Origin: Alistipes sp.
Lineage (GTDB): Bacteria > Bacteroidota > Bacteroidia > Bacteroidales > Rikenellaceae
Direction: 5' to 3'
Assembly: GCA_017465605.1 (NCBI GenBank)
Contig: JAFTVW010000002.1
Coordinates: forward strand, 1 to 51,665
Length of the DNA stretch: 51,665 nt
This document shows positions 34,276 to 42,374 of this stretch, piece by piece. The notes below the pieces were generated by a model. It was not told where the DNA came from. It saw only the letters and a program-made list of their open reading frames with translations, and searched no databases. Numbering within the stretch: position 1 is the first letter of the stretch; each line of letters starts with the position of its first letter. Position numbers and translations under genes: made by a program.

Positions 34276-35823
34276 CTATTTTGCGTAGCTCACAGAACGA
34301 GTCTCGCGAATAACGGTAATCTTCACCTGACCCGGATAGGTCATCTCGTCCTGAATCTTCTTAGCTATATCGTGTGACAAAGACTCTGACTCCTGATCCG
34401 AAAGTTTGTCAGCACCAACAATAACACGCAACTCACGACCCGCCTGAATAGCGTAAGTCTTAACCACACCAGGATATGAGAGCGCGATATCCTCCATCTC
34501 TTTCAAACGTTTGATGTAAGACTCTACAACCTCACGACGTGCTCCTGGGCGAGCTCCCGAAATAGCATCACAAACCTGAATGATAGGAGCAATCATCGAA
34601 TTCATCTCAACCTCGTCGTGGTGAGCTCCTACGGCATTGCATACGTCGGGCTTCTCCTTGTACTTCTCGGCGAGTTTCATACCAATAATTGCGTGTGGCA
34701 ATTCTGGCTCATCATCGGGCACCTTACCAATATCGTGCAACAGGCCTGCTCGACGTGCAGCCTTAACGGGCAAACCCAACTCCGAAGCCATAATACCTGC
34801 AAGGTTTGCGGTCTCGCGTGCGTGCTGCAACAAATTCTGACCATACGATGAACGGTATTTCATCTTACCAATAAGACGAATCAACTCAGGGTGCAGACCG
34901 TGAATACCCAAGTCAATAGCGGTACGTTTACCCACCTCGACAATCTCCTCCTCAATCTGTTTCTTAACCTTAGCCACAACCTCCTCGATGCGAGCTGGGT
35001 GGATACGACCATCGGTTACAAGCTGATGCAAGGCCAAACGTGCAATCTCACGACGCACAGGGTCGAAACCACTCAAAATAATAGCCTCGGGAGTGTCATC
35101 TACGATAATTTCGATGCCTGTTGCGGCCTCCAAAGCGCGGATATTACGACCCTCGCGACCAATGATTCGGCCCTTAACCTCGTCGCTATCAATATTAAAT
35201 ACTGTAACAGCATTCTCGATAGCAGTCTCAGTTGCGACACGTTGAATCGAAGTAACGATAATACGCTTTGCCTCCTTCGTAGCTGTGAGTTTTGCCTCCT
35301 CGATTGTCTCGTTGATATATGAATCGGCTTCGGCCTTAGCCTCTGCCTTCATATTCTCGATAAGGATATTCTTGGCCTCCTCTGTACTCATTCCCGAAAT
35401 CTGCTCCAAACGGATATTCTGCTCCTTAATCACTGCGGCAAGCTCCTCCTTGCGATTGTTAAGGTTCTGCATCTGAGCCGACATCTGCTCTTTAAGGCGG
35501 TCATTCTCCTTGATTTTGTGTTCAAGTTCACGCTGCTGATTCTGCAAGTTCGACTCAATCTGCTTTGCACGCTGCTCGCTCTGAGCAATCTTCTGATTAC
35601 GCTCGTTGACTTGACGGTCGTGCTCACTCTGCAACTTGATAAACTTCTCCTTAGCCTGCAAAATCTTCTCTTTCTTAATCATCTCTCCCTCGGCCTCAGC
35701 CTCACGAAGAGCTGCTTCACGTTGCTTTTTTATCGTATTCTTCGTGATGTAAAACGTCACCAAATAATAGACGCTCACACTCACAATAGCCGACACGATA
35801 GCTGTTATAATAACTGTTGTCAT
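34276..35823 (-). CDS. rny: Ribonuclease Y
   Basis: 515 residues. A membrane helix at about 4-24, a long charged coiled coil to about 200, a KH domain ([17 protein letters not shown]), then an HD domain ([18 protein letters not shown]). It is a membrane-bound endonuclease starting mRNA decay. It lies directly downstream of the 6S-like RNA and zapA. Confidence 0.96.
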   Translation of the reverse strand: MTTVIITAIVSAIVSVSVYYLVTFYITKNTIKKQREAALREAEAEGEMIKKEKILQAKEKFIKLQSEHDRQVNERNQKIAQSEQRAKQIESNLQNQQRELEHKIKENDRLKEQMSAQMQNLNNRKEELAAVIKEQNIRLEQISGMSTEEAKNILIENMKAEAKAEADSYINETIEEAKLTATKEAKRIIVTSIQRVATETAIENAVTVFNIDSDEVKGRIIGREGRNIRALEAATGIEIIVDDTPEAIILSGFDPVRREIARLALHQLVTDGRIHPARIEEVVAKVKKQIEEEIVEVGKRTAIDLGIHGLHPELIRLIGKMKYRSSYGQNLLQHARETANLAGIMASELGLPVKAARRAGLLHDIGKVPDDEPELPHAIIGMKLAEKYKEKPDVCNAVGAHHDEVEMNSMIAPIIQVCDAISGARPGARREVVESYIKRLKEMEDIALSYPGVVKTYAIQAGRELRVIVGADKLSDQESESLSHDIAKKIQDEMTYPGQVKITVIRETRSVSYAK

Positions 35824-35885
35824 TGCTTGTAGTAAAAATTATTGTTAATATATGGTTATATGTGTTATCATCAATCTATCATATA

Positions 35886-36086
35886 CAAAAAAACCGCATA
35901 GAAGTTCCTTTTCTTGTTTGACGAATCTGCCGATAAGTCAAGGTGTGGGGCTCCGGAGCTCGCAATCGTCCAACGGTGTCGCAGCACACTCCTTGCGGAG
36001 TTAAGGCCTGATTTTGAAAAACCGAGAGTTGACCCAATGTAATAAGTGTTCAGTTTCGCAAAGCTATAAGGAAATCTATGCGGGTA
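35886..36086 (-). ncRNA. ssrS: 6S-like RNA candidate between zapA and rny
   Basis: About 200 nt. Closing stem CCGCATAGA (36083-36075) with TCTATGCGG (35902-35894) is extended by TTTCC/GGAA and followed by seven U, so the minus strand is the better reading. Inner hairpins include CTCCGCAAGGAG and GGCTCCGGAGC. The place directly downstream of zapA is the classic location of ssrS, which encodes the 6S RNA that binds RNA polymerase holoenzyme. No standard promoter is seen just upstream, so it may be processed from the zapA transcript. The identification rests on position, length and closing stem; the fold is less rod-like than E. coli 6S. Confidence 0.55.
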
Positions 36087-36212
36087 GATTTTGTATATAA
36101 AGAACTATTTTTCAACTTTTCAATTACCTCTTCACTCGGTAAAGGTTTGCATTTCAACCAACGTCAATCATTTGCAACTCAATGCAGCCAATCTCAATCG
36201 CCCCCCCTCACA

Positions 36213-36527
36213 CTACTTAGCCGACTTAGCGCGTGGCAAGCGATTAAGATGTTTATCCAATCGTTGCGACAGGGCATCGAGGGCCTTCATATCGTCGCTC
36301 TCCAACTCATTCTGTCGTGTTATGGCGATATTGTTTATACTTAGTTGCAATGCTGTGATGGCCAGACAATCTTTGATGTCGAAATTTTCGCCAAAAGTCT
36401 TCTGCAAGGTTGCCAAATTGGTATTAACCTCACGCTCTGCCAAACGATACACCTCCTCCTTATCGCTGTCGATTGTCAGCGAATATGCCTTACCAGCCAC
36501 TTTGAGGTTTATCTTTTGTTTAGCCAT
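36213..36527 (-). CDS. zapA: Cell division protein ZapA
   Basis: 104 residues. INLKVAGKAYSLTIDSDKEEVYRLAEREVN is the ZapA N-terminal domain, followed by a coiled coil with ALQLSINNIAITRQ. It crosslinks FtsZ filaments at the division ring. It starts 7 bases after the coiled-coil gene upstream. Confidence 0.9.
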   Translation of the reverse strand: MAKQKINLKVAGKAYSLTIDSDKEEVYRLAEREVNTNLATLQKTFGENFDIKDCLAITALQLSINNIAITRQNELESDDMKALDALSQRLDKHLNRLPRAKSAK

Positions 36528-36534
36528 CTTTCAA

Positions 36535-36834
36535 TTAATTCTCCTCTGCCTTTGTAAGCAGTGCGATGCACTTGTCAACCTCCCGCAATAACAGGTTGAT
36601 ACGCGCACGCGATTTGGTTTTATCTGTTGTATTTCCGCTCAAACTCTCCGCCAAACGCAGACGTTGCACCTCGGCCTTCAACTCGCGCAACTGCTCCTGT
36701 TGCTCTCGCACTTCAACTCGCAACGCATCACGCTCGATGCGAAGTTGCTCGCAATCGGCTTCAAGTTTCTCATACTGCGAGATAATGCGCTCGGCTTGTG
36801 CCTCTATGTGCTTTATGATGCTCTTACAAGCCAT
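36535..36834 (-). CDS. Coiled-coil protein upstream of zapA (ZapB-like in layout)
   Basis: 99 residues, almost entirely heptad coiled coil from residue 10 to 65 (AERIISQYEKLEADCEQLRIERDAL), then a short polar break and RINLLLREVDKCIALL. Position and form suggest a ZapA partner; sequence identity to ZapB is not claimed. It has its own TTG-N20-TATCTTTG promoter. Confidence 0.75.
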   Translation of the reverse strand: MACKSIIKHIEAQAERIISQYEKLEADCEQLRIERDALRVEVREQQEQLRELKAEVQRLRLAESLSGNTTDKTKSRARINLLLREVDKCIALLTKAEEN

Positions 36835-36865
36835 CTTACCAAAAGTTTGTAACGGTTTTCACTCT

Positions 36866-36896
36866 CAAAGATAGAAAAAAAATATTTTTTTCGCAA
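36866..36896 (-). promoter_or_regulatory. Promoter of the zapA unit
   Basis: Minus strand: TTG (36896-36894), 20 bases, TATCTTTG (36873-36866). Confidence 0.75.
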
Positions 36897-36933
36897 ATTT
36901 TAGGGTTAGGGATATCGATTTTACACTAACTTT

Positions 36934-38253
36934 CTATCTCTTGCCCTTTTTGTGCGATGGCGCAATGACTTCACCGAAGAGGTCATAATCCTCGGCTCCC
37001 GTAATGCGCACATCGTAGAAACAACCTCTTCGCAACTGACGCAACTCGCAGGGAATGAGAATCTCTTGGTCAACCTCAGGCGAGTCATATTCCGAGCGCG
37101 CAACATAGTAATCGCCCTGACGAGAATCGACTATAACGCGCATCACACGCCCTACACGCGAGAGATTATTCTCCAACGATATTTGCTCCTGAATCTGCAT
37201 AATTCGCGCAGCACGACGCTCCTTTTCCTCTTCTGGAACATCATCAGTAAGCTCCGTCGCTGAGTATGTTCCCTCCTCCTCCGAATAGGGGAATACGCCC
37301 AACCTATCGAAACGCACCTCACGCACAAACTCCTCCAACTCGGCAACGTCCTCCAACGTCTCGCCCGGGTAGCCCACAAGCAGTGTTGTACGCAAGGCTA
37401 TATCGGGAATTTGTCGGCGCAGACGCTCGATAAGTTCCATCGCCTCGGCCTTAGTATGGCGGCGTTTCATAGCCGAGAGCATCTTATCGGAGATATGCTG
37501 GAACGGGATATCAAGATACTTGCAGATTTTAGGCTCACGAGCCATCACCTCAATCACATCTTCGGGAAATGCAGCAGGATAAGCATAGTGCAGACGAATC
37601 CACTCAATACCCTCTATACGGCACAATTCCGACAGCAAATCAGCCAATCGGCGACGGCCATAAAGGTCTATACCATAATAGGTTGTATCTTGTGCGATAA
37701 CCATCAACTCCTTCACTCCTCGCTCTGCCAAACGTCGAGCCTCCTCCAAGATGGTCTCCATTGGCACAGAGATGTGCTTACCTCGGATAAGGGGAATAGC
37801 GCAATATCCGCACAACCAATTACACCCCTCGGAAATTTTCAGATAGGCATAGTGCGCAGGAGTTGTAAGCACTCGCTCGGTCGCAAGTTCGGCCCTATGC
37901 TGGGCACCCAACGCAGCTACAATATCGGCCCAATCGTTCACACCAAAATACTCATCAACTTCGGGAATCTCCTCACGGAGTTCATCGGCATATCGCTCAC
38001 TCAGGCAACCCACAACAAACAATCGCTCGATAAGACCCTCCTCTTTTGCTCTGACAGCCGCAAGAATCGTATCGATACTCTCCTTTTTGGCATCGCCGAT
38101 AAATCCGCAGGTGTTGATTACAACCACATCGGCATCGCCACGGTCGCTATCGTGCTCCAATTCGTAGCCTGCCGCTGCAAGTTGCGCCATCAGATGCTCA
38201 CTATCGACCGTATTCTTTGAGCAACCCAAAGTTATGACATTGATTTTTTTCAT
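36934..38253 (-). CDS. rimO: Ribosomal protein S12 methylthiotransferase RimO
   Basis: 439 residues. First cluster cysteines 11, 49 and 83 (LGCSKN, NTCGF, GCLSE); radical-SAM CNWLCGYC at 144-151; C-terminal TRAM domain. The LGCSKNTVDSE start separates it from MiaB. It adds a methylthio group to an aspartate of S12. It lies 1 base after the HNH gene, which has been placed between it and ftsY. Confidence 0.96.
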   Translation of the reverse strand: MKKINVITLGCSKNTVDSEHLMAQLAAAGYELEHDSDRGDADVVVINTCGFIGDAKKESIDTILAAVRAKEEGLIERLFVVGCLSERYADELREEIPEVDEYFGVNDWADIVAALGAQHRAELATERVLTTPAHYAYLKISEGCNWLCGYCAIPLIRGKHISVPMETILEEARRLAERGVKELMVIAQDTTYYGIDLYGRRRLADLLSELCRIEGIEWIRLHYAYPAAFPEDVIEVMAREPKICKYLDIPFQHISDKMLSAMKRRHTKAEAMELIERLRRQIPDIALRTTLLVGYPGETLEDVAELEEFVREVRFDRLGVFPYSEEEGTYSATELTDDVPEEEKERRAARIMQIQEQISLENNLSRVGRVMRVIVDSRQGDYYVARSEYDSPEVDQEILIPCELRQLRRGCFYDVRITGAEDYDLFGEVIAPSHKKGKR

Positions 38254-38254
38254 C

Positions 38255-38836
38255 TTACTTATTCCAAACTATATGACCATTAATATTATGCTTGTCATAT
38301 ACAGCAAGAATATCTTCGCAAAATGCCACAATTTTAGCATCCCCAGTCGATTTCGCTAACTCGTACAAACGTATAAACATCTTTTTACCTGTTTCTGTTT
38401 GTTTAAAATTCTTTTTTAGAAAATTATGTTGAGCGCATAAAGTCTGACCATTCTCTATAACAGCCTTACCTCCTAAATCCTTCGGCTTGATATGATCGAC
38501 ATGCAATTCAACACCATCTTCACGACCTCTGCCACATATGACGCATTTGTATCCATCCCGTTCTAATATAATTTTCTTCTGCGCAGATGTAAAATCTTCA
38601 AGAGTCCTATTTATAACATTTGCAGGATCATATCGGTATATTCCTTTACCAATCTTTTGTAAAAAACCTTCTTGCGCCAATTTGCGGATACCTCTATCAG
38701 GATCACGAAATACTTTACCCGTTAATTGTCTATATTGTTCTGTCACCCAATCGACAACTTCGGGGTGCCTTATATCTTGATTTGGGTGAGCAATAAAATA
38801 TTGCATTATTAGATCCCTTTGCTTAACTTCGTTCAT
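38255..38836 (-). CDS. HNH restriction endonuclease with N-terminal winged helix
   Basis: 193 residues. Residues 1-70 form a winged-helix-like domain (DRGIRKLAQEGFLQKIGKGIYRYDP). The HNH part has CVIC (98-101), HVDH (112-115), Asn129 and Cys134/His137 (CAQHN), giving a zinc-supported beta-beta-alpha-metal nuclease. It begins 6 bases after the methyltransferase gene, so the two are the cognate halves of a type II restriction-modification system. AT-rich compared with ftsY and rimO around it, a sign of insertion. Confidence 0.88.
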   Translation of the reverse strand: MNEVKQRDLIMQYFIAHPNQDIRHPEVVDWVTEQYRQLTGKVFRDPDRGIRKLAQEGFLQKIGKGIYRYDPANVINRTLEDFTSAQKKIILERDGYKCVICGRGREDGVELHVDHIKPKDLGGKAVIENGQTLCAQHNFLKKNFKQTETGKKMFIRLYELAKSTGDAKIVAFCEDILAVYDKHNINGHIVWNK

Positions 38837-38842
38837 AATGGT

Positions 38843-39616
38843 TTATAAGTTTAATAGTTGTCCATTCTCTTTTGTAATTCTATTTTTAGCTAATTCGCAA
38901 TACGAAGAATCTAATTCCACGCCAATTCCCACACGATTTATCTTTTCTGCCACAAGGAGAGTCGTTCCACTACCAGCAAATGGGTCAAAAACAATATCAC
39001 CCTCATAACTAAACATTTTAATACATCTATATGGAAGTTCCTTAGGAAATGGAGCAGGGTGCCCGATGCGCTTTTTACTCTCTCCATTGAATGTCCATAC
39101 ACCATTAGTCCAAGCCATAAATTCATCTCTTGATATATCTGATTTCAGGGAACCTTTTGTCTTTTTCCAACTTCCTTTGTATAGGACTACAATTAATTCA
39201 ACAGGTGCTATTACCACAGGAGCTGATGCCGACTTCCACGATCCCCAGGCAGTCCTACGAGATATATTGCCTTCGTTCCATATAATAGTTGACTTGTATT
39301 TCCAACCACATAACTGTGCAATTTTTGTCAAATCCGCACCCACCGAATTGCTGCCACCCTTATTCTTATCTAATGGAATATTCAAGCATAGTCGAGCTTG
39401 ATCGTTACTCCACTCATAACAATTTTCCAACCACTGACGCGAAAATTCAAGATAGTCACCATAGGTAATTGTATCATCATTTGAATTGTATTCAATTCCT
39501 ACATTGTATGGTGGAGATGTAACAATTAAATCAATAAACTCTTGATTAAAAAGTTTTCTATTTAAGCAATTATCATTGTACAAAACAATGTTCTTATTTC
39601 TGAAATATTCGCACAT
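38843..39616 (-). CDS. Type II DNA methyltransferase, beta class
   Basis: 257 residues from the ATG at 39616; an earlier in-frame start overlaps ftsY. The catalytic motif TSPPY (33-37) precedes the AdoMet motif FDPFAGSGTT (210-219), which is the beta arrangement. SPPY can modify N4 of cytosine or N6 of adenine. A variable region between the motifs (about 60-180) probably holds the target-recognition part. It protects host DNA from the HNH enzyme downstream. The recognition site cannot be predicted. Confidence 0.92.
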   Translation of the reverse strand: MCEYFRNKNIVLYNDNCLNRKLFNQEFIDLIVTSPPYNVGIEYNSNDDTITYGDYLEFSRQWLENCYEWSNDQARLCLNIPLDKNKGGSNSVGADLTKIAQLCGWKYKSTIIWNEGNISRRTAWGSWKSASAPVVIAPVELIVVLYKGSWKKTKGSLKSDISRDEFMAWTNGVWTFNGESKKRIGHPAPFPKELPYRCIKMFSYEGDIVFDPFAGSGTTLLVAEKINRVGIGVELDSSYCELAKNRITKENGQLLNL

Positions 39617-39641
39617 AATCTCTTTCTTGGCCAAAATCCTG

Positions 39642-40679
39642 TTACTTTTTCTCCCCGAAAAGGGCATCTACAAATTGGTGACGGTCAAACATACGGAGCT
39701 GGTCAATACCCTCGCCAATGCCGATATATCGCACAGGGATATGGAATTGGTCGCTGATACCTATTACCACACCACCCTTTGCCGTACCGTCCAACTTAGT
39801 GATTGTAAGCGAAGTAACCTGCGTAGCCTGAGTAAATTGACGAGCCTGCTCAAAGGCATTTTGGCCCGTTGAGCCGTCCAACACAAGCATCACTTCGTGG
39901 GGTGCATCGGGGATAACCTTTGCCATCACGTTACGAATCTTTGTAAGCTCGTTCATCAAGCCCACCTTATTATGCAGACGACCAGCCGTATCAATCAGCA
40001 CCACATCGGCTCCATTGGCCACAGCCGACTTCAACGTATCGAAAGCCACAGAAGCAGGGTCAGAGCCCATCTCCTGACGAATCATCGTAGCTCCTGCACG
40101 CTCGGCCCATACCGCCAGCTGGTCGATAGCTGCAGCTCGGAAGGTGTCGGCAGCTCCGATATAGACCTTGCGACCTGCTTTGGTGAGTTGTGCGGCAAGT
40201 TTTCCGATTGTTGTGGTCTTACCAGCACCATTCACACCCACAACCATCATAACATAAGGAGTCCCCTCCTTCACCTCCAAACCAAAATCCTGCTGCGACG
40301 AGTGCGACTGCTCCATAAGCGACGCAATTTCATCACGCAAGATGGCATTCAGCTCGGAAGTATTCATATACTTATCGCGAGCTATACGCTCCTCGATACG
40401 GTTGATAATCTTGACGGTAGTCTCGACACCCACATCTGAGGTGATAAGCACCTCCTCCAAATCGTCCAGCACATCGGCATCGACAGTTGAACGTCCTGCA
40501 ACGGCACGCGCCAACTTAGAGAAGAATCCCTCCTTTGTCTTTTGCAGGCCAGCCGACAGTTCCTCCGTCTGTGCCTGTTGCTCCTCGGCGGCTTGTTGCT
40601 CCTGCACTGCCTGCTGCTCCGCCGATAGCGGCTCAGCTGCATTATCTCTTTTCTTCTTAAAAAGGTCAAAAAATCCCAT
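39642..40679 (-). CDS. ftsY: Signal recognition particle receptor FtsY
   Basis: 345 residues. An acidic Gln/Glu-rich N-terminal segment (about 15-45) precedes the NG domain, with G1 GVNGAGKTT at 148-156, DTFRAAAIDQL, DTAGR and TKLDGTAKGG. It receives SRP-ribosome complexes at the membrane. Its usual neighbours in Bacteroidales (rimO on one side, DUF4295-rpmG-rpmB on the other) are each separated from it here by inserted material. Confidence 0.96.
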   Translation of the reverse strand: MGFFDLFKKKRDNAAEPLSAEQQAVQEQQAAEEQQAQTEELSAGLQKTKEGFFSKLARAVAGRSTVDADVLDDLEEVLITSDVGVETTVKIINRIEERIARDKYMNTSELNAILRDEIASLMEQSHSSQQDFGLEVKEGTPYVMMVVGVNGAGKTTTIGKLAAQLTKAGRKVYIGAADTFRAAAIDQLAVWAERAGATMIRQEMGSDPASVAFDTLKSAVANGADVVLIDTAGRLHNKVGLMNELTKIRNVMAKVIPDAPHEVMLVLDGSTGQNAFEQARQFTQATQVTSLTITKLDGTAKGGVVIGISDQFHIPVRYIGIGEGIDQLRMFDRHQFVDALFGEKK

Positions 40680-40797
40680 AATCTTATCTGTTTTTAAGCC
40701 AACACATTCCGCGTGGCAAATTATCGCACAAATTTACGTTTTTTTTGCGGCACTACCAAACTTATATATTAATGTATAATATTTCTTCTTTCAAGTG

Positions 40798-40829
40798 TTT
40801 GGGCGTTTATGAAAGTTTTTATATCTTTG
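40798..40829 (+). promoter_or_regulatory. Promoter of structured RNA copy 2
   Basis: TTTG (40798-40801), 20 bases, TATCTTTG (40822-40829): a textbook Bacteroidota promoter, opposite in direction to ftsY and the ribosomal protein genes. Confidence 0.85.
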
Positions 40830-40835
40830 CAATCT

Positions 40836-41093
40836 AGCCACGAAATTTCGGCGTACATATTTTAGAAAGTGTTTTCGCACTCTCCCTAACAGAAAATGTG
40901 GAAGTTTTCAAAAAAACGGAGGTGAACGAACAACACTCACTTCTTGTTTAGACATATGAGGTTTTCGCATTTAATCTGCAATACACCCCATAATCTATTC
41001 AGGTGTGGGGCATTGCATCGTTTATTCCGTTTAGGTCCTTCCACAACCTTCTGTTAGATAGACGAAATCAACTCCACACTTTCTTTATTTTTA
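40836..41093 (+). ncRNA. Structured RNA, copy 2 of a two-copy family
   Basis: The 5' hairpin (40837-40852) is followed by outer arms GAAAGTGT (40865-40872) and ACACTTTC (41076-41083). Inner stems are CTAACAGAA (40886-40894) with TTCTGTTAG (41049-41057), TGTGGAAG with CTTCCACA (41038-41045), and AAACGG with CCGTTT plus AACGA with TCGTT. A central hairpin between TAGA and TCTA is flanked by TTCTTGTTT and GTGTGGGG, both shared with copy 1. Several stem columns differ from copy 1 on both sides at once. The U-rich tail ends 48 bases before the ATG at 41141. It could be an independent sRNA with terminator or a leader controlling the secreted protein gene. Confidence 0.72.
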
Positions 41094-41140
41094 AGCCACA
41101 AGTCGCATCGGAGTTGTACGACACCACAAAAACCTAACCT

Positions 41141-41509
41141 ATGCGATACATTTTCTTCCTATTCTTTTTGGCAGTTGTCACTGCCGACGTATTTGGCGTA
41201 ATCTACGCAACCGACCAAAGCCAGCAACCCAAAAACAACGGAATCACACTAACTCGCGCGGCAAGTTCAGCGCAGTCGTACTCCTACTTGGTTTTTACCA
41301 ATAACAACAAGTACGATGTTACGATTACATACATCATCGATGGTTGCGCACCCACTAAAATCTCGGTCAAGGCAGGCGAGAGCAAAAAGACCACATCGGC
41401 CTACAAGAGCTCTTCCAACGTCGAGACCGTAGTTGAACCGCTTTACAATAAAATCGAACTAAAAACCAAGCCCACGAAGAAGAAGTCCTCAAAGACCAAC
41501 CTCAAATAA
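41141..41509 (+). CDS. Small exported hypothetical protein
   Basis: 122 residues. Signal peptide about 1-23 (FFLFFLAVVTADVFG). The mature part has a beta-rich middle (YSYLVFTNNNKYDVTITYIIDG) with one Cys, and a Lys/Thr/Ser-rich basic tail. No family recognised. It is the only gene in the + unit driven by the copy-2 RNA promoter. Bounded by a bidirectional terminator. Confidence 0.6.
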   Translation: MRYIFFLFFLAVVTADVFGVIYATDQSQQPKNNGITLTRAASSAQSYSYLVFTNNNKYDVTITYIIDGCAPTKISVKAGESKKTTSAYKSSSNVETVVEPLYNKIELKTKPTKKKSSKTNLK

Positions 41510-41554
41510 CCTAACACCAACATCACGATAAATCCACATTACCACACACCACAA

Positions 41555-41589
41555 AAAAAATGCGCCTCCCGACGGGAAGCGCATTTTTT
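41555..41589. terminator. Bidirectional terminator before the ribosomal protein genes
   Basis: AAAAAATGCGC (41555-41565) pairs with GCGCATTTTTT (41579-41589); inner TCCC/GGGA extends the stem. It ends both the + unit and the rpmB operon. Confidence 0.9.
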
Positions 41590-41630
41590 GCATTAGGCTC
41601 TGCGAGATTCGCAACCTCATACAAAAATAA

Positions 41631-41789
41631 TTATTTCTCAGCGAAGTAAGCCTTGATATCAGCCTCCTCCAAGATATTCTGAGTCTTGAAGATATAAGCA
41701 CCTGTCTTCTCTGATTTCACCATCTTGATACACTTGGTGTACTTCTTGTTGGTACCCGTTTTAAGGGTTGCAACTACTTTCTTTGCCAT
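41631..41789 (-). CDS. DUF4295 family small protein
   Basis: 52 residues, ATG at 41789. It starts MAKKVVATLKTGTNKKYTK and has KMVKSEKTGAYIFKT and EEADIKAYFAEK. This is the short basic protein that regularly follows rpmG in Bacteroidota and is probably ribosome-associated. It lies 13 bases after rpmG. Confidence 0.88.
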   Translation of the reverse strand: MAKKVVATLKTGTNKKYTKCIKMVKSEKTGAYIFKTQNILEEADIKAYFAEK

Positions 41790-41802
41790 AACTCGTCAAT
41801 TG

Positions 41803-41985
41803 TTATTTAATTTCACGATGTACTGTCACCTTCTTCAAGTATGGATTGTACTTACGACGCTCCAAACGGTCGGGTGTGTTCTTCTTGTTCTTAGTGGTGA
41901 TGTAACGTGACATTCCTGCAACACCACTCTCCTTCTGCTCGGTGCACTCCAAAATCACCTGCACTCTGTTACCTTTCTTTGCCAT
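41803..41985 (-). CDS. rpmG: Ribosomal protein L33
   Basis: 60 residues. [15 protein letters not shown] and [16 protein letters not shown] identify L33. The two CxxC pairs of the zinc form are absent (YNPYLKK instead of YCPYCRK), so it is the zinc-independent type. It lies 15 bases after rpmB. Confidence 0.94.
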   Translation of the reverse strand: MAKKGNRVQVILECTEQKESGVAGMSRYITTKNKKNTPDRLERRKYNPYLKKVTVHREIK

Positions 41986-42000
41986 TTGTTACTCTGATTT

Positions 42001-42234
42001 TTAGTAAACTTTCTTAGGTGCAGCAGCCTCCTTCAAAGCGGCAGCCAAGCCCTTCTTGTTAATTGTTTTCATTCCGGCGGTGGTCACCTTCAAAGTGAGC
42101 CAGCGGCCCTCCTCCTCAGACCAAAAACGCTTTGTCTTCAAGTTCGTGTTGAACTTGCGCTTGGTCTTGCGGTTTGAGTGAGAAACATTGTTACCCACTA
42201 CTGCGGTCTTACCTGTAATTTCGCAAACTCTCAT
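42001..42234 (-). CDS. rpmB: Ribosomal protein L28
   Basis: 77 residues. [27 protein letters not shown] at the start is typical of L28; a short Lys/Ala tail follows. First gene of the rpmB-rpmG-DUF4295 unit, with the promoter at 42278-42308. Confidence 0.95.
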   Translation of the reverse strand: MRVCEITGKTAVVGNNVSHSNRKTKRKFNTNLKTKRFWSEEEGRWLTLKVTTAGMKTINKKGLAAALKEAAAPKKVY

Positions 42235-42277
42235 TGTTTTTACGTTTTAGTTTCTATCCCCTCACTATAAGGGTGCG

Positions 42278-42308
42278 CAAAGATAAGGAAAATAAATTCA
42301 AAATTCAA
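42278..42308 (-). promoter_or_regulatory. Promoter of the rpmB operon
   Basis: Minus strand: TTG (42308-42306), 20 bases, TATCTTTG (42285-42278). The -33 element falls inside a TTTTGAATTTTGAATT-type interspersed repeat. Confidence 0.75.
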
Positions 42309-42374
42309 AATTAGAAATTCAAAATTTGCTTTTTGGGAGTAAATTTGTTCTCTGCGGCTCGCAAAGCAGAGAAT

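Noticed and set aside
40836-41093. tmRNA, RNase P RNA or SRP RNA
   Set aside because: The conserved cores of these RNAs (tRNA-like ends and tag frame, GAGGAAAGUC, GGAAGCAGCC) are missing.
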